64,000 nucleotides of DNA from Ulvibacter antarcticus. GTDB taxonomy: Bacteria > Bacteroidota > Bacteroidia > Flavobacteriales > Flavobacteriaceae. A model generated the notes under the pieces. That model did not search any database and was not told the origin of the DNA. It worked only from the letters and a program-made list of their open reading frames with translations. The stretch covers positions 124,001-188,000 of the forward strand of contig NZ_REFC01000014.1 of the NCBI RefSeq assembly GCF_003688405.1, given 5' to 3'. Shown one piece after another: positions 63,882-64,000 of the stretch. How positions within the stretch are numbered: position 1 is the first letter of the stretch; each line of letters starts with the position of its first letter. A program made the translations under genes and the position numbers.

Positions 63882-63887
63882 ATAGAT

Positions 63888-63950
63888 CTGAGATAATAGA
63901 TGTGAGATATGAGAATCTCAAATCTAAAGTCTAAAGTCTAAAATCTTATA
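63888..63950. repeat. 7-bp-period array inside the nqr operon
   Basis: Heptamers GAGATAA, TAGATGT, GAGATAT, GAGAATC, TCAAATC, TAAAGTC, TAAAGTC, TAAAATC, TTATAAA run in phase from 63889 to 63951, between nqrD and nqrE. Confidence 0.8.
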
Positions 63951-63952
63951 AA

Positions 63953-64000
63953 ATGGAGCACATAGAATTATTTTTCAAATCGATCTTCATAGATAACATG
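63953..64000 (+). CDS. nqrE: Na+-translocating NADH:quinone reductase subunit E (3' partial)
   Basis: The first 16 codons are visible (MEHIELFFKSIFIDNM), matching the conserved N terminus of NqrE, and the frame is open to the window end. Gene order nqrABCD-E supports it. The rest, and nqrF, should lie beyond base 64000. Confidence 0.9.
   Translation, partial: MEHIELFFKSIFIDNM

Noticed and set aside
1-64000. tRNA, rRNA, insertion sequences and attachment sites
   Set aside because: No cloverleaf-like or rRNA-like sequence, transposase or integrase was noticed on either strand; a covariance-model scan was not possible.

Overview
The window looks like a chromosomal stretch of a marine-type member of the Flavobacteriaceae (Bacteroidota). 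The sequence is AT-rich. It carries a SusC/SusD pair, type IX secretion (T9SS) parts and cargo with C-terminal sorting domains, a short RpoD-type sigma factor of the Bacteroidota kind, the TAnnTTTG promoter element in front of many genes, a Na+-translocating NADH:quinone reductase (nqr) operon and a lipoprotein-type TamA (TamL). No rRNA, tRNA, CRISPR array, integrase or transposase was found. Both window ends cut genes: tamB at the left and nqrE at the right.

Layout. 1-6369: tamB, tamL and a YihY-type membrane protein. 6735-7636: two overlapping contractile-injection-type tail tube genes with no other tail genes nearby. 7806-12499: an orphan SusD/SusC pair. 12764-17264: a UvrD-Tudor-like protein, a Bax-inhibitor-1 protein, an MtfA-type peptidase, a YpdA-type reductase, rpe and a BLUF blue-light sensor that overlaps rpe. 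17265-19268: rpoD between two gene-free blocks full of palindromes and 7-bp arrays. 19269-25009: an ECF sigma/anti-sigma set with two lipoproteins, and a large hybrid histidine kinase. 25154-31098: pnp, rpsO, a lipoprotein, accD and fbaA. 31259-36045: a second TamL-like gene, an rRNA/tRNA methyltransferase, porT and ubiE/menG. 36181-43295: trkAH, the desaturase-aminotransferase-purT operon and rsmG. 43363-51791: a cluster rich in extracytoplasmic CxxC (thioredoxin-like) proteins, two of them tandem T9SS cargo paralogues. 51866-59723: pruA, an NRDE/DUF6695 pair, apaG, DUF3667, a PLP decarboxylase and the T9SS Plug protein. 59913-64000: nqrABCDE.

Common themes. Envelope biogenesis (TamB/TamL twice, PorT, Plug) supplies the machinery for surface proteins, and the cargo genes at 43363-47937 are likely clients of that machinery. 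Nqr and TrkAH link to ion gradients, and rpoD, pnp and rpsO are core information genes. The least explained signals are an orphan Afp1/Afp5-like tube pair, and a set of intergenic arrays with exact 7-bp periodicity at eight or so places, one inside the nqr operon. Functions are assigned from motif and family recognition by eye; no database search was run.
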